From Sipunculus nudus (lineage: Eukaryota; Annelida; Sipuncula; Golfingiida; Sipunculidae): DNA of 64,000 bases. Numbering within the stretch: position 1 is the first letter of the stretch; each line of letters opens with the position of its first letter. Below are positions 47,810 through 59,820 of the stretch, piece by piece. Location of the stretch: the NCBI GenBank assembly GCA_026874595.1, contig CM049306.1, positions 99,933,642-99,997,641 on the forward strand, in the 5' to 3' direction. Under the pieces are notes generated by a model that searched no databases, was not told the origin of the DNA, and was given only the letters and a program-made list of their open reading frames with translations. Made by a program: the position numbers and the translations under genes.

Positions 47810-47995
47810 TAAATAAAATTGTCTCCTCTCATTCCCTATTTTAATTCCTACTTTCCCCTGTAGATGTCCCTACACTCAACTCTTCTAACATAAACAACTA
47901 CTAAGCATCAGAAGTCGCCTGAATCGGGAATCGAACCTACGATCTCTAGACTAGGAGCCCTACACGATACTAAGTGAGCCGTGAAGACGAGATAC
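47810..47995 (-). mobile_element. tRNA-derived SINE
   Basis: On the minus strand, GGCTCACTTAGTATCG fits a tRNA A box and GTAGGTTCGATTCCCG fits a B box, about 35 bp apart. The arms do not fold into a full tRNA. A non-tRNA body follows toward 47810. It differs from the SINE at 41195. Confidence 0.7.
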
Positions 47996-49189
47996 CAGCA
48001 GGAGCAAGTTTTGTTCATATATATCTGCGATTGAAGAGGCATCTATGGCCCCCACACCCCTGTTCAGACGGGGAACCCAGGTTCCCCGGACCCCTCCTCC
48101 TCTAATATAATAAACTCCAGCTATGAGAAAAAATAAATACGGGAATTCTGAGGAAAATGATATGTATCGGCCTTTTCCAGGAAACAATTTATTATGCGAC
48201 ACCCGTTGTACCGGCGGTAGGCTGAAGCCCGGTTTCTATAGTTCTGCCCAGAGTTTTTTCATTCGGTGACGAATCAACTGTGGTGATTTAAAAACAGTTC
48301 CCACTGTCTCTCCCCCGACCCCCCCCCCAGGTCGAAGCTTTTGGCTTTTCTTAGAATTCACATGCACAATGTTGAATATACTTACATCTGTAATCTTGGT
48401 GATTATAATTGTAAAGATTCTGACGTTTCTATACAATGTTGATTATCCCGACTTCTGATGTGCGACTTGTCACAAACGCTCAATCACACTGGCCCCAGAT
48501 CTATCGATTCTCAACTACAGTACAGTCTACAGACTATACAGTGTCTGGCGGCCGTTGGGTTTTCGCTCTTTAGGTAATTACTGGACTAAATTTCACGTGT
48601 TACGACTGAATTCGGTTTGTTTGGTGTTTCTCATGTGTCAGAGTTTAACTCGGGCTCTGACACAAAAAGAAATTCCTTCGCAACTGTTGAGTCACAGAGT
48701 AACACATACACGAAAACACAGCGACGGAAATAGGAGGATAGCGACCTTGACCTTCGCATTCTATTCCGGTGTAGAGTATTGTTTGTGCTACATGAAAACG
48801 TTTCTGGACAATTTGTTCAGAATTGTTATCAAAGATATGAAATTGTCTTTTTCAAAATCTCGAAATATTATTTGAGGGGACTGAACAGGTAAATTAAAAC
48901 GTCGTTACATATTCATATATAAATTTCGGTAGGGCCTATAGTTTCATATAGTCTGGGCCTTACATTCCTCAACTGCGCAATCCCCCTCCCCCTGAAAAAA
49001 TCAGATAAAAAGTGAAATGTTTTAATAAAATGTTGAATAAAAATTATGTGAAAAATGCTTTAATTCAAGGCTAAATATATGTAAAATGTGTTTTTTATGG
49101 CTTGCACAATTAAATTTCATAAGTTAATTTCTGTATAGATCTTGTAAAGGACTGATGATATTTTCTTTACATAATAATCAGGGGACCCC
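47996..49189. other. Gene-free sequence
   Basis: Contains GGGGAACC-CA-GGTTCCCC (48070-48087), a C run near 48321, and a 106-codon plus ORF (48555-48875) without a family motif. Confidence 0.35.
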
Positions 49190-50687
49190 AGGTATTATGC
49201 CAGATCACTTTTCATTGAACATTCTTCAGCCTTCAATACAGCCACACATCATGATCAATCAGCTCTGTGGGTATATCATTCCATTTTTCATTGTCTATGG
49301 ATTCTAGATTTTCTCTCAGATAGAAGACAACATGTTATAACAAGCAAAGAAACTTCTTCAGATACAATCACAAATACTGGTGCCCAACAAGCTGTTCTTT
49401 TTACCATATACAAATAATTTGTCTGTGAGCCTTTCAGATTGTAACATTATCAAATATGCAGATGACACAGTCATTCTAGGCCTGATACACAAGAATGATG
49501 AATCACTCTGCAGGAAAACCATTCAATATCTTAATGGTTGGTTTGCATCCTGTACAAAATTTTCCCTCATAAATATGCAAGATATATGCAAGAAATATGT
49601 CAGATTTGTAATTTCTTGCTTAATCTCACGAGATTCTTGCAAGAAACCATTTCTTTCATAAATTTCTGGCATGCCAGATTTGTATTTCTTGCTTAAGCTA
49701 ACCAGATTCTTGCATAAAAACAATTTCTTGCATAAATTTTCTGACATAAAATTTCTTGCTTAAATTTTCTTGCATATCCTCATGTCAGATTTGTTATAAA
49801 ATCTTGCATCCACTGGAAGCTGAGGCAGTTTAAGCAAGAAATTACAACTTTTTTTATGACCCTCTTTTATTTTATGTGAGGAACATTAAATTCAATTAAA
49901 TGTTAAGAAGACTAAAGAAGTTGTCTTTGATTTCAGGAGATTAAACTCTGTCATGGTAATTACCCCAGTTGCTATAAAAAATGAAGAAGTAGATATTGTT
50001 GAAAATTATAAATACTTAGGATGTACTATTGATAGAAATCTGAATGGGAAAGAACATGTCTTGAATCAATCCAAGAAAGCAAACAAAATATTATATTACC
50101 TATATTATCTTAGTAAGCTAAATATTTACAAAACCATTATTACCATGTTTTATAATTCAGTAATTACCAGAGTCCTAACTTATGCACTGGAGTGCTGGTT
50201 TACAAATATATCTGATTCTTAGTTAAAGAAGCAGCTAAATAATACCAGGAAGAGAAGTTGTAGAATAACTAGTACCTCTCTTGCCACACACCAGGAAATC
50301 TGTGAAAACAAATAAATGGCGCTGTCATATTAAAGGTCATGAACGACACCCTACATCCCCTACATTCAGAGTTCATTTTTACCTTCAGGTAAACACTTAC
50401 ATGTAATATTCTGTAGAACTACTCGCTTTAAAAAATCTCTTGTGCCATACAGTATTAAACATTTTAACTCGCATCCCTCTAGATATTTAATTTTTGGAAT
50501 TATGGGTTTTACCTGCAGGATTTTCTGTTTTATCATTTTTACTTGCTTGTTTTTACATGCATAGTCGATATGTTATGTGTTTTTTTCATGTATTTATTTA
50601 TTTTTCATTCAATGAATTGCAAGTCAACAAAATATTCCTGGAACTGAAGGCTAATAAATGTTATCTTGTCTTTTCTTGTCTTAGCAT
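49190..50687 (+). pseudogene. Non-LTR retrotransposon ORF2 relic, interrupted
   Basis: Successive plus-strand frames give SSAFNT (49220s), WILDFLSDRRQHV, TNTGAQQAVLFTIYTNNLSV, then KYADDTVILGLI with the YADD catalytic motif of reverse transcriptase. After ~310 bp of foreign sequence the ORF resumes: LNVKKTKEVVFDFRRLNSVM, NYKYLGCTID, YNSVITRVLTYALECWF. It ends RTTRFKKSLVPYSIKHFN. The tail has AATAAATGTTATCTTGTC and a TCTT-rich end. Stops and frameshifts make it inactive. The clade is not certain (L2/Rex-like). Confidence 0.9.
49576..49885. mobile_element. Insertion inside the LINE relic, made of TTTCTTGCATAA repeats
   Basis: It lies between SLIN and QLNVKKTK of the reverse transcriptase frame. 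It consists of degenerate (A)TTTCTTGC(A/T)TAA and GTCAGATTTGT units in both orientations. ATATATGCAAGAAAT at its start and ATTTTCTTGCATATCC near 49780 are inverted copies. ATAAAT and ATTAAAT at the borders may be target copies. Confidence 0.6.
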
Positions 50688-50740
50688 CAGGGAGGGATCC
50701 AGGATTTCTGGCGGGGGAGGAGGCTAGGAGGCACCTCTTC
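50688..50740 (+). mobile_element. Fragment of GGGGCGGATCCAGGATTT-type element
   Basis: CAGGGAGGGATCCAGGATTT then a G-rich stretch. It abuts the end of the LINE relic. No right end was identified. Confidence 0.5.
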
Positions 50741-50930
50741 TGATGCGTGCAAAAGGATTTGAGACTCAAAAATTTGGAATAGAACAATATCTAAAGAAAC
50801 CACTACCAACTGGGAGTGGCCTATATATATATATCCTTGGGATATATCCCCCCTGGGATTTCTTTGAGCGTACGGCCGTGATTTCATGCATGGACACACC
50901 CGATGTATTAGCCAGCTGAGCGCTTTGGTT

Positions 50931-51105
50931 AATAGTTAACAGTATACACGCCAGATGTCGCTTCTCATACTTTCTATGTTGTTAACCATTTCATTCAATG
51001 GATTCCCTTTCAATCAAAATAAATGTGCAGGCTGAGTCAGTTCCCCCCCCCCCCCCCCTCCCCATGCAGAGAACTTGATATCCAGGTGATGTGATGGATA
51101 AACAT
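50931..51105 (+). repeat. Left copy of a ~175 bp direct repeat
   Basis: GTTAACAGTATACACGCCAG, ATGTCGC, CTCATACTTTC, TGTTGTTAACCATTTCAT, AATAAATGTGCAGGCTGA, CTTGATATCCAGGTGATG. It matches 52118-52297 in order. The C run (51043-51058) is only in this copy. Confidence 0.85.
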
Positions 51106-51466
51106 CAGGCCTACTGTTAGAAGAAATATTGCTTTATCAATGGTATACCCTGTTTATTATCTTTTATTGATATGCCCTGTTCAGAGTATTTTATTGATAA
51201 AGCGAAGCTAAAATTTTTGGGTAATTTGATTAATAATTTCAAATCCTGAAAGAAATTCGTGGTGTACGGTTTTTTTTCAATTCTTGCTGAATAATAGTCG
51301 GAAAATATTTGCAGCCGACATGTATCGACTATTAAACCAATATACTGCTTAATACCATTTATAACTGCTTAATCGGTTGTGAACCTTTTTCAGACAGAGA
51401 CGAACGGAGATGTAGAGTAATTAAAAGTATTGTGAACTACATGTACGAGTATACCATGTAAGAATT

Positions 51467-51811
51467 TAGTGTTTCACGAGTTTTCACCATGAGCAATTTT
51501 TCGAGGTTCATTTTGATCGCTTCTCGCCGTTTGCCTTGTGGGTAGCATCTAGTGTGATACCTGGTTCATTGCTTAAATTAAGGGACTTAGCGCAGATACT
51601 TGTGAATCTGGATAATTTTAATATGCAACATCAGCTTCTTTGTCATCGTCGTGGAAAATGGTATTCCAATGCAGTAGTACATATAGCTGAATCCTGTACC
51701 GCCACAATTAACCAGAAAGAACGTTTGGGGAACTATTTTGTGATAAATTGCCTGTTCAGGTTGAGGCACAACTGGTTGCCCTATTGGGCATGGAACCTCG
51801 ATAAAAGCTGA
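51467..51811 (+). CDS. Orphan open reading frame between the direct repeats
   Basis: Open for ~114 codons after a TAG at 51467-51469. No ATG near the front; it contains VASSVIPGSLLKLRDLAQIL and ends WNLDKS. I do not recognise it. It has no signal peptide or clear domain. It could be a worn retroelement piece or chance; low confidence that it is a gene. Confidence 0.12.
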
Positions 51812-52117
51812 CATTGAATATGGATTAAATTAATCTTCCGGACACGAAAACTATTAATCGTTTTACTTAACGAGGTCTCTCTTTTCTTCAAGGAGTAGAA
51901 AAAAAGATACTTCATGAACTATCTTGATTATTATCAAATAACATATCAATTGCCTGTATGCCATACAACATGAATTTTTTTCTATTTAACTTTCATGATT
52001 ATTGGTTTGTAATTTTTAATGTTTTTGTGTTACTTCTGTATTGACATTTTCTATGTTGATATTCGCTTTGACGGAGGAAGTAAAGGTTAACAACATGTTA
52101 ACATTTCATCCAATAAA

Positions 52118-52297
52118 TAGTTAACAGTCTACACGCCAGATGTCGCCCCTCATACTTTCCAATATGTTGTTAACATTTCATCTAATACCGGTAGATGACA
52201 TTCTGTAACATCCTTTCAAATAAAATAAATGTTAAGGCTGAATCAGCTCCCCAAAACAGAGATCTTGATATCCAGATAATGTGATGCATAACCTCAA
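52118..52297 (+). repeat. Right copy of a ~175 bp direct repeat
   Basis: GTTAACAGTCTACACGCCAG, TTGTTAACATTTCATC, AATAAATGTTAAGGCTGA and CTTGATATCCAGATAATG match the copy at 50931. It has an extra TACCGGTAGATGACATTC. Confidence 0.85.
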
Positions 52298-55168
52298 TCA
52301 CTATACCCATGCGAAATTTTGAGCACAATTAGCTCAGGGATAGTATTTTAGTGTTAAACTAATTGGAGCAAATATATACCACAGTGTCATGTATCGGCAA
52401 CATGCATTCCATATAAAACTTAAATTAAATATTTAGTCGTAAAATATCTTTCTCATAATATGAAATCTTTGGCTTTATTATACGGTGTAATATTGGTGAC
52501 GCGGATCTGTAAATATAAACAGAAAATAATGCTAAGCTTGGATTTGTCGATAATAGCTGATTCTAACACAAAAGAAAATAAAATGAATTGATTATCAGAT
52601 ATTTGCGAGGCTTATAATACATTTATAGGAGAAAACTAAATGGCTTTAAACAAATAAATGCAGTGATAAAGAAAGATACGGACTCGGTGACAAATCATCT
52701 TGCCCAAATCAGGCAACAACTAATAACGATATTTCATCTGATTCAGAATTGTTGAACATGAAATTTAATTTGTATTCATACATGTGGTGGTCATTCACAC
52801 ATTTTACTACCGGAATCACCAAGACAAAATTGGGAGAAATGGCCACGACAGCGTGTCCTGGACGGTCAAGTGTTATTGGCAGTGCCAGACCTAGGAACTG
52901 GTTCATTGTCATGACAATGATGCTGAAGTATCGAACTGAGGAACAGAAAGCAGCCGGAACGAATCCATGCCCAGTAGATCTAGTAGGATGGGCTTTATTT
53001 GTCTGTTGAGCATAAACATCAGAACTTTAAACATGTGTGGCTTCAGGAGTATGAAAAAATGGTCACACACACACACACACACACACACAGATAGAGAGCA
53101 TTATACAAGGACTGAATAAGACATACCTATCGTTCAGGTCCGTCTTGTGCACCTTTTTTGGGCTGTTATTCTGTTCTTAGTACTAACAATAGGCTCAAGT
53201 AAGCCGCTCTGAATCCAAGACCCGAGCTATTTTACATTCAAAACTGTAAATGTGCCCTACAACCATTTGATACCATTCTCCAGACATAAAGCTAATTAAT
53301 CCATAATCAATTAATAAATTGATTTTAATTGATTAATATCTTCATATACGGTCCTCTGCCTTGTTTGGGCATATAACTGTATTTTTTAATCATCTCCTTA
53401 TAAATTACAGGAAAAGAATTGTAACGCAACAGTTTTCCGAGAGAAAAAATTAGTAGCGTCTCTTGTTAAGAGTTTTATAATTCATGGTCCAGGTTAAAGT
53501 AAAGGGGTATGATGTCAGTGTTAATTAGGCTCTGCTCACCTTGGGCCGCTCAGGAATTAAAATCTATTGGCAAATTTTACAAGATAGATATTTTATACGC
53601 CAATGGGGCCCTCTGGGTGCGCGATATCACGTAAATTTAATCTCGAGCCCTGTTTGTGTTACAAAAAGGAAAAGCTAATTAAATTGTCTTCCTGGAGAAA
53701 TGATAAGGTCATCAGAGAACTTTATTGGTTGTTAGAGAAGTGTTAGTTTTTTTCAGGTGAAAGTGAAATGGTTTCTACTCATTATCAGGATGCAGAGGCC
53801 GGACGAGGACGCTGTTCTTACAGGGACTTCTTGTTATCACAACAGGCATTGATTGTTTAGATTTTCCCAGGGCACAAAAATGAAGAGTGGCTCACTTCGG
53901 GTTAATGAAGACAAATACATGTTATAACATGATATGGTTAGAGGGAGAAAAAAAAAACTAATCAAATTTGGATGTTCCAATTACGTCAAACATAAAAACA
54001 ACAAATCGTGGCCCAACAAGAGTCCTACGAATCTATCACGTAGCGCCACCTGGGGATGATAAAACATATTATTAGCCGCATCCGTTGCACAGAATAAAGA
54101 AATTACCAACGGGAATGCTCTACATATATGATTGGCCAAAACTCATGGGTACAGCTAAATAAAGTCAGAGATATATTATGACGTATATCAGGCACGCGGG
54201 GCTGAATTTAATATCAACCTTTTGACATCAAGTGGTGGTTTCACAAGCATGGGCATGCATTCTGACGGGCTCACGGTTAAAAGCCTTTAATTAAGGACAA
54301 GACCAATTGTCAGAGTCCCATTTATATCATTTAAGTATGATTTTATATAGGGCTGTATATAACGACCATATAAGACTCTGATGTCAAATCATGACTCACA
54401 GGCCCCTATAAGTTTATTTAAAGAAAGGCCTGAAAGTCAATTTTTCATGGCTAGCCTAATACAACCATGGGTAGCATGCGTAGCTCAAAAAGTGTGCAGC
54501 AAAGAATTGACGAACCGTTTAAATCTAAAATACTAGTTGGATAATACCGTGACCGTTGGAGGTGAAGGATTGTTTGTCCATAAATTTGCCATCTGTGAAG
54601 ATTAAATCAGGAGTGCCCTAAAAAATTGAGAAGGGAAACCGAAAGAACTCGAAATCCAAAATGGCCACACTTTTTTTTGTAAATATTGTTTCAATGGTTT
54701 GGCCTAAAGTATTGTTCACTATATGACTTCTGGAGTTGATTGGCTATAGAAATTAATATTTGATGTCCTTTTTGTGATTTGACACATTTTGATCTTAATA
54801 TTCAAAATTCAAGAATGCTACCAATTTTTAGCTCCAAAAGATTACTTTCCCTCAGAAGCTCTGGGCTTCATTTTTTCGTCGATTTTGTTTCCACAAATGT
54901 TAATTTAATAATCTACCGGGAGTGGCACACCCAAAATTGAGAACAAAAACCGTATGATCCAAAACACCAAAGTAGGCGCTGTCCTTCATTTTGAAAACAA
55001 TTGTTTCACTCACAGGCGCTTGAATTGCTATTAGTGTAGATTTCGGTTAAATTTGTTACTTTTCTGGGTCATTTCCTTATAGCTATTACTTATCTGACAT
55101 TTTCCTGGCATTTTTCACACTCTATGGTCCATCTCTTAATTATTTACTTAATATTTGGGATAGGCAGG
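52298..55168. other. Gene-free stretch
   Basis: Holds (CA)n at 53064-53089. Overlapping ORFs on both strands at 52709-53009 show no family motif. A CGCCACCTGGGG near 54043 may be an eroded repeat. No exon was recognised. Confidence 0.35.
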
Positions 55169-55582
55169 TACGGAGCCCGGGAGACGACATGGTGAAAAAT
55201 ATTTATTAATCTGTGCGCACGAATTACTAATTCGTGGCCACGAATTACTAATCCGTGGCCACGTGCGCACGAATTATTCGGTGTGAAAAAATAAATTTCC
55301 AAGGTGGAAAAAATATTAATTAATTCGTGCGCACGAATAACTAATCCGTGCGCACGAATTACTCATTCGTGGCCACGAATTACTAATCCGTGCGCACGAA
55401 TTACTAGGTATGAAAAATATATTTCCAAGGTGGAAAAATATTTATTTCAATAGGATAACAAAGTAGCCGTTTACGCTAATGCAACTGCTCTCCTGCATAT
55501 ATAAATTAAAAGAAAGTGAAAAATTAACATGAATGCATATATGTATATTTAAATGATCAGATTGGAAAAGTGCACATATATT

Positions 55583-55622
<40 letters not shown>

Positions 55623-55638
55623 GATAGATAGATAGATA
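55583..55638. repeat. (CA)n (TA)n (GATA)n compound microsatellite
   Basis: CA to ~55604, TA to ~55621, then GATA units. It lies inside the 2 kb element. Confidence 0.95.
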
Positions 55639-55763
55639 CTTAATATACGTTAATACAGACTGACATTCCACATACATTGATACTTATACATATATTATTA
55701 CTGGTAGGCGTACGTCTCAGTCCATATCGAGCATATCAATTAGATTAAAAACATCAGTTTTTC

Positions 55764-56690
55764 CTATGAAAATAGGTATTGATTTAAGTAACTGGCACCT
55801 AGTCGTAACCGAGTATGGATAATTTCATGTTGACGATGATTGTCGCAATAATAACTGTATATTTCTCGAGAGGCAGGGTTTAAACAGTCACGAACATTTT
55901 CCTTAAAGGAATCGATTGAAGTAGACTTAAATATATGACACTGTTCCAAAGTTTGCAGGCTATTGAAAGGAAAGAAAAGAAAATTGGAAGGAAAGAAAAG
56001 CGACAGTCTTTCCGTTTGAACCTCAGCATCTTTAGCAAATGCGATATGCGCGGACTGTATAGGGCGAAGCATGAGACAGAGTTTGAGTTAATATATAAGC
56101 AGATAATCTGGTGCTAGTCCTTTAATCATTTCATAAAATGTGGATTGCATAGCCAACTCTCTTCTTAATTTTATACTTGACCATTATAGCTCTTTTACCA
56201 TAGCTCCAGTGCTGGAGGTCGAAAGGGCTCCAGTACATGTTAAACATGCTTTCCGTTGTATACTCTCAAGTTGGTATGGCTGTCTGACAGAACAATTGTT
56301 TAATATTAAAACACCATACTCCAGTACTAGATGTATTAATGATTTATACATACGGTCTAAAACTTTCATAGAGAATTGGAATTTATAATTTTTTCAAAAT
56401 TTCCAAACGCTTATTGGCTTTCAAACATATCATGTTTATGTGTTCCTTTCAGGAAAGCGAATCCCAAATATGACATGAGAAGTTCTGTGAAGTTCATTTC
56501 ACCTAGTTTATGCGTAATTTGCAATTTAGCATCACTGTCAAATGGTGATTGCGAACTGTAACTGGAGTTACTTTGTGAAGCAAAATAACTGTTAAAAATT
56601 TCAGCCTGATCGGCTTTGTCTATAATAATGTTCCCATTATGCCCGAACGATGAAATTTTCCACTATGCACGGCAACTTGATCTGTGAGTT
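55764..56690 (-). pseudogene. LINE (jockey/CR1-like) fragment inside the 2 kb element
   Basis: On the minus strand: IIIDKADQAEIFNSYFASQS (endonuclease-RT linker type) near 56630-56570, then CLKANKRLEILKKL, LDRMYKSLIHLVLEYGVLIL and LESIQRKA at 56369-56184, then HTRLRLGASYLNQYLF at 55764. These match the thumb and C-terminal motifs of non-LTR ORF2. The catalytic palm, with its YADD motif, is missing between the first two segments, so the copy is internally deleted and frameshifted. Confidence 0.85.
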
Positions 56691-57182
56691 TTATATTTAT
56701 ATTCTTTAAGTATCGCTTAAAGCCCTTCTATTTTCAATATACAGAGTTCCGAATTTTCCAAGGTAGGAAGTAACGGAACTGTCGGAAGGCGCTGGGCTTC
56801 ATTTTGACAACCGTGTGTGCCCGCTGAAACTGCCAGCCTGTGCCTAGACTAAGTCGATGTGTGCTTGCTTCTCATTGACTAGTAATTCGAGCGCACGAAT
56901 TAATAACTCGTGCGCACGAATAAGTAGCCAAAGAGCATTAAGCCAGCAACATAAGAGAGCTGTTCTCATTGGTCACTAATTCGTGGCCACGAATTACTAA
57001 TCCGTGCGCACGAATTAATAAATATTTTTTCCACCTTGGAAATATATTTTTTACACCTAGTAATTCGTGCGCACGGATTAGTAATTCGTGGGCACGAATT
57101 AGTATGCGCACGGATTAGTAATTCGTGCGCACGAATTAATAAATATTTTTAACCATGTCGTCTCCCGGGATCCGTAGGCAGG

Positions 57183-59055
57183 CAAGAAGGCCCGTCGTTA
57201 AGTCCGACAGCCACATCACCTAATGCGATTAGTGAAACGCGCATACGGACATCGGTTTCGGGTAAATTTGAAATACGCGCGTGATTGGCTGCAGAACCGT
57301 TGTTACGTCAGCGGTGTCATCTTCTAAAGACTCAATTTGTAAACATAGCGGCCAACTTGGGTATGTTTTAAGGACACCAAGCCAGTCTGTCAAAATATGC
57401 AAATCAGCGTACAATTTAGCCATCAAATAAACCTTCTCAAGTTTCTTTTTACTAGGTGATTCAAATTCTAACAGGTTCTGCAACACGAGTAGTTGTTTAC
57501 CTTTTTATTTACACATAAATAAACAGTTTTAAGCATCTATGCATTGGGTCTTCAGTACGGTTGCAATGTATATGTTGATATACCTGTGACCATTTTTCTG
57601 TGGAATACCATTTATTTGTGGTTATATTTTCTGCGAGTTGTCATATATTTTCTCTTGATTATTGACTAAAAGGATCATTGGCAATTTTGCTCATATCTGT
57701 GCGGACCTGCCATCAACCAATCAGAAAGCGCATCCTCGATTGCCATGCCAAGCATGGCTGTCTTCTTTTCGTAACAGAATGAGACATGCTCAACTTTAGC
57801 ACCTGCTGACGGCATGTTATTGTGGCTATTTGTGCAAGGAATCATTTTCAAGACCTAGAGAGATTAATAACTTCCTGTCAAAGTGCTGATTTGCGGAGGG
57901 AATCCTGTGATTACTTACCCTGAACCACATTGCTTGCGGCCACATGGCTGTCAGTATAGGGATTCTTGATGTCTTTAATAGGTGTTACAGTCAAAGTGTT
58001 GTTGTCCCGTCCATACCATTAGATTTCTGGTGCACGCTGGAGACCAGGCCAGCAGAGTCCAATTCTGAGTCCACTAATTTTTTTTCGAAGTCCACACCCC
58101 CGCTAAAAATTTTTAATTAACCTTCATAGACTCCAAATGTACTGAGAAACCCAAATTCACTTTCATGAGTCACGAAAGTGCTCGAATTGACCCAACTATA
58201 ATGCCCACATTGTCATAGATTGACACACAAACATGCACTCAAAACATATTTATTAACGAACATACTCAAATACACATATAAAATAGGGCCCATGTTTGGA
58301 TCTGTTCGCTTCCCGTTTTAAGCATACTGAAGTATTTCTTTGGATTCGTGCAATATTAATATTATGCAGGTCATCGTCATGGTGACACTCAAGATAAATA
58401 AATTACGTTATCACACAAATTTACATGCTTGCATCTCGTGACATTGTGCCTTGACTTTTAATGAGGCTTATATCTTTTCAGTTCAGTCTGAAGTCGTTTC
58501 CCAGATGCACGCCCCCTGGTATGAGCGTGACTTCCTGGCGTCCTGGACCGGCTTCACGTGCCCGCTGGGTTTATCACACGTTAGTCCAGGCTTTCTAAAG
58601 AAGGAATAACGTATTTATTCTTCGCAACCACGGGCTAATATCACTTTTCGATCAGGGGATTATCGAACAAAATGTTTACAAAATTCAAAGGTATCATATA
58701 TATAAATTCAATTTTATATGTAATTTTCGAATATGTTCGTTGGAGTACGTTAGAGCATTATTTTAATTTTCATCAAATATTATCAATTTCAAATACCTAT
58801 GTTAAAACTAAGTTTGAAAATTAAAAAAAGGGGCACATCAATATAAATGCCATTATGTCAGTCTCAGAGGAAGAACAGGCAGGATAGTAGGTCAGAAGAA
58901 AGTTGTAAAACAAGAGATAATTTTTTTCTACGGTCTGTATATGCACATGGATAGTTTAACCTGGCACAATGACTTCAACCACTGTATTCTCATAGTTCCT
59001 TTTTTACTTTTATGTTACATTATGCTCACCTGGGGCAGCGGTACAAACGGGATAG

Positions 59056-59059
<4 letters not shown>
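57183..59059. other. Gene-free stretch with promoter-like start
   Basis: 57225-57360 is CpG-rich with ATTGG (inverted CCAAT) and TTACGTCAGCGG. The overlapping 85-codon minus ORF (57229-57486) has no family motif. The remainder holds no recognised feature. Confidence 0.35.

Positions 59060-59108
<49 letters not shown>
59060..59108. repeat. (TA)n microsatellite
   Basis: 49 bp of alternating AT. Confidence 0.97.
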
Positions 59109-59111
<3 letters not shown>

Positions 59112-59315
59112 CTGACTTATAACGGGGGAAGGGGGAGGGGAGTGATGAGTATAAAAACACCCCCATCCCCCCAGCTGTTCAGAAAATTATTTAAAATATA
59201 AAATTTGTGATTAGTTAGGCAGATAGACTCTGGTTCCATTTCTGCTTTTCTGATTTATGGACCAGCATTAACAGTTTGGGTTAAATTTTGTATTGAATTA
59301 CCTCAGCCATACATC

Positions 59316-59318
<3 letters not shown>

Positions 59319-59387
<69 letters not shown>
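59319..59387. repeat. (CT)n (AT)n compound microsatellite
   Basis: 32 bp of CT then 37 bp of AT. Confidence 0.97.
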
Positions 59388-59388
<1 letters not shown>

Positions 59389-59635
59389 TTTTGAATCATC
59401 GCCCATCCTTGAAGATAATTCGACGCCACTGGTTTAAAAGCATTTCGTTTACGTGAAGAGTTTGAAATAACTTTCAGTGATTCTGCAGAGACCTTCTGCA
59501 GAGGGAGTACTTTGACCCGACCATGGCTTCTATGATGCCTGCATAACGATAACATTACGTCTAAAACGAAAAAAAAAAATCCCCTTTACCTGACATCCGC
59601 AGCACAGCATATCGAATTTAAAATATAAAGTACAC

Positions 59636-59638
<3 letters not shown>

Positions 59639-59680
<42 letters not shown>

Positions 59681-59820
59681 ACAATATGGCATGCAACTTT
59701 TCATGACACCTGTGTTCTAGGTAGGTCAGCTAGTTCTTAAAAAAAATCCCTCTTCTAGCTTTAAACACTAATTGATCGTAAGCAGGAGTTGCCTTTTTGA
59801 TGTGAGATAATCTGACTTGA
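59639..59820 (+). repeat. (GA)n-headed dispersed repeat, copy 2
   Basis: 40 bp of GA, then GGTAACAATATGGCATGCAA, TAGGTAGGTCAGCTAGTTCT, CTTTAAACACTAATTGATCG and ATGTGAGATAA, parallel to the copy at 23594. Confidence 0.75.

Larger units (their letters stand above)
55169..57176. mobile_element. 2008 bp element with ~290 bp inverted ends of palindromic repeats and 6 bp TSD
   Basis: It starts TACGGAGCCCGGGAGACGAC and ends with the inverted form, with GATCCC in place of GAGCCC. GGCAGG directly flanks both sides (55163-55168 and 57177-57182). The inverted ends (~55169-55452 and ~56883-57176) consist of self-complementary units TAATTCGTGCGCACGAATTA and TAATTCGTGGCCACGAATTA, joined by TTTCCAAGGTGGAAAAA spacers. 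The interior has a LINE fragment but no transposase. The superfamily is not assigned. Confidence 0.88.

Noticed and set aside
52709-53009. Overlapping ORFs on both strands that look somewhat protein-like
   Set aside because: No family match, no conserved motif and both strands are equally open.
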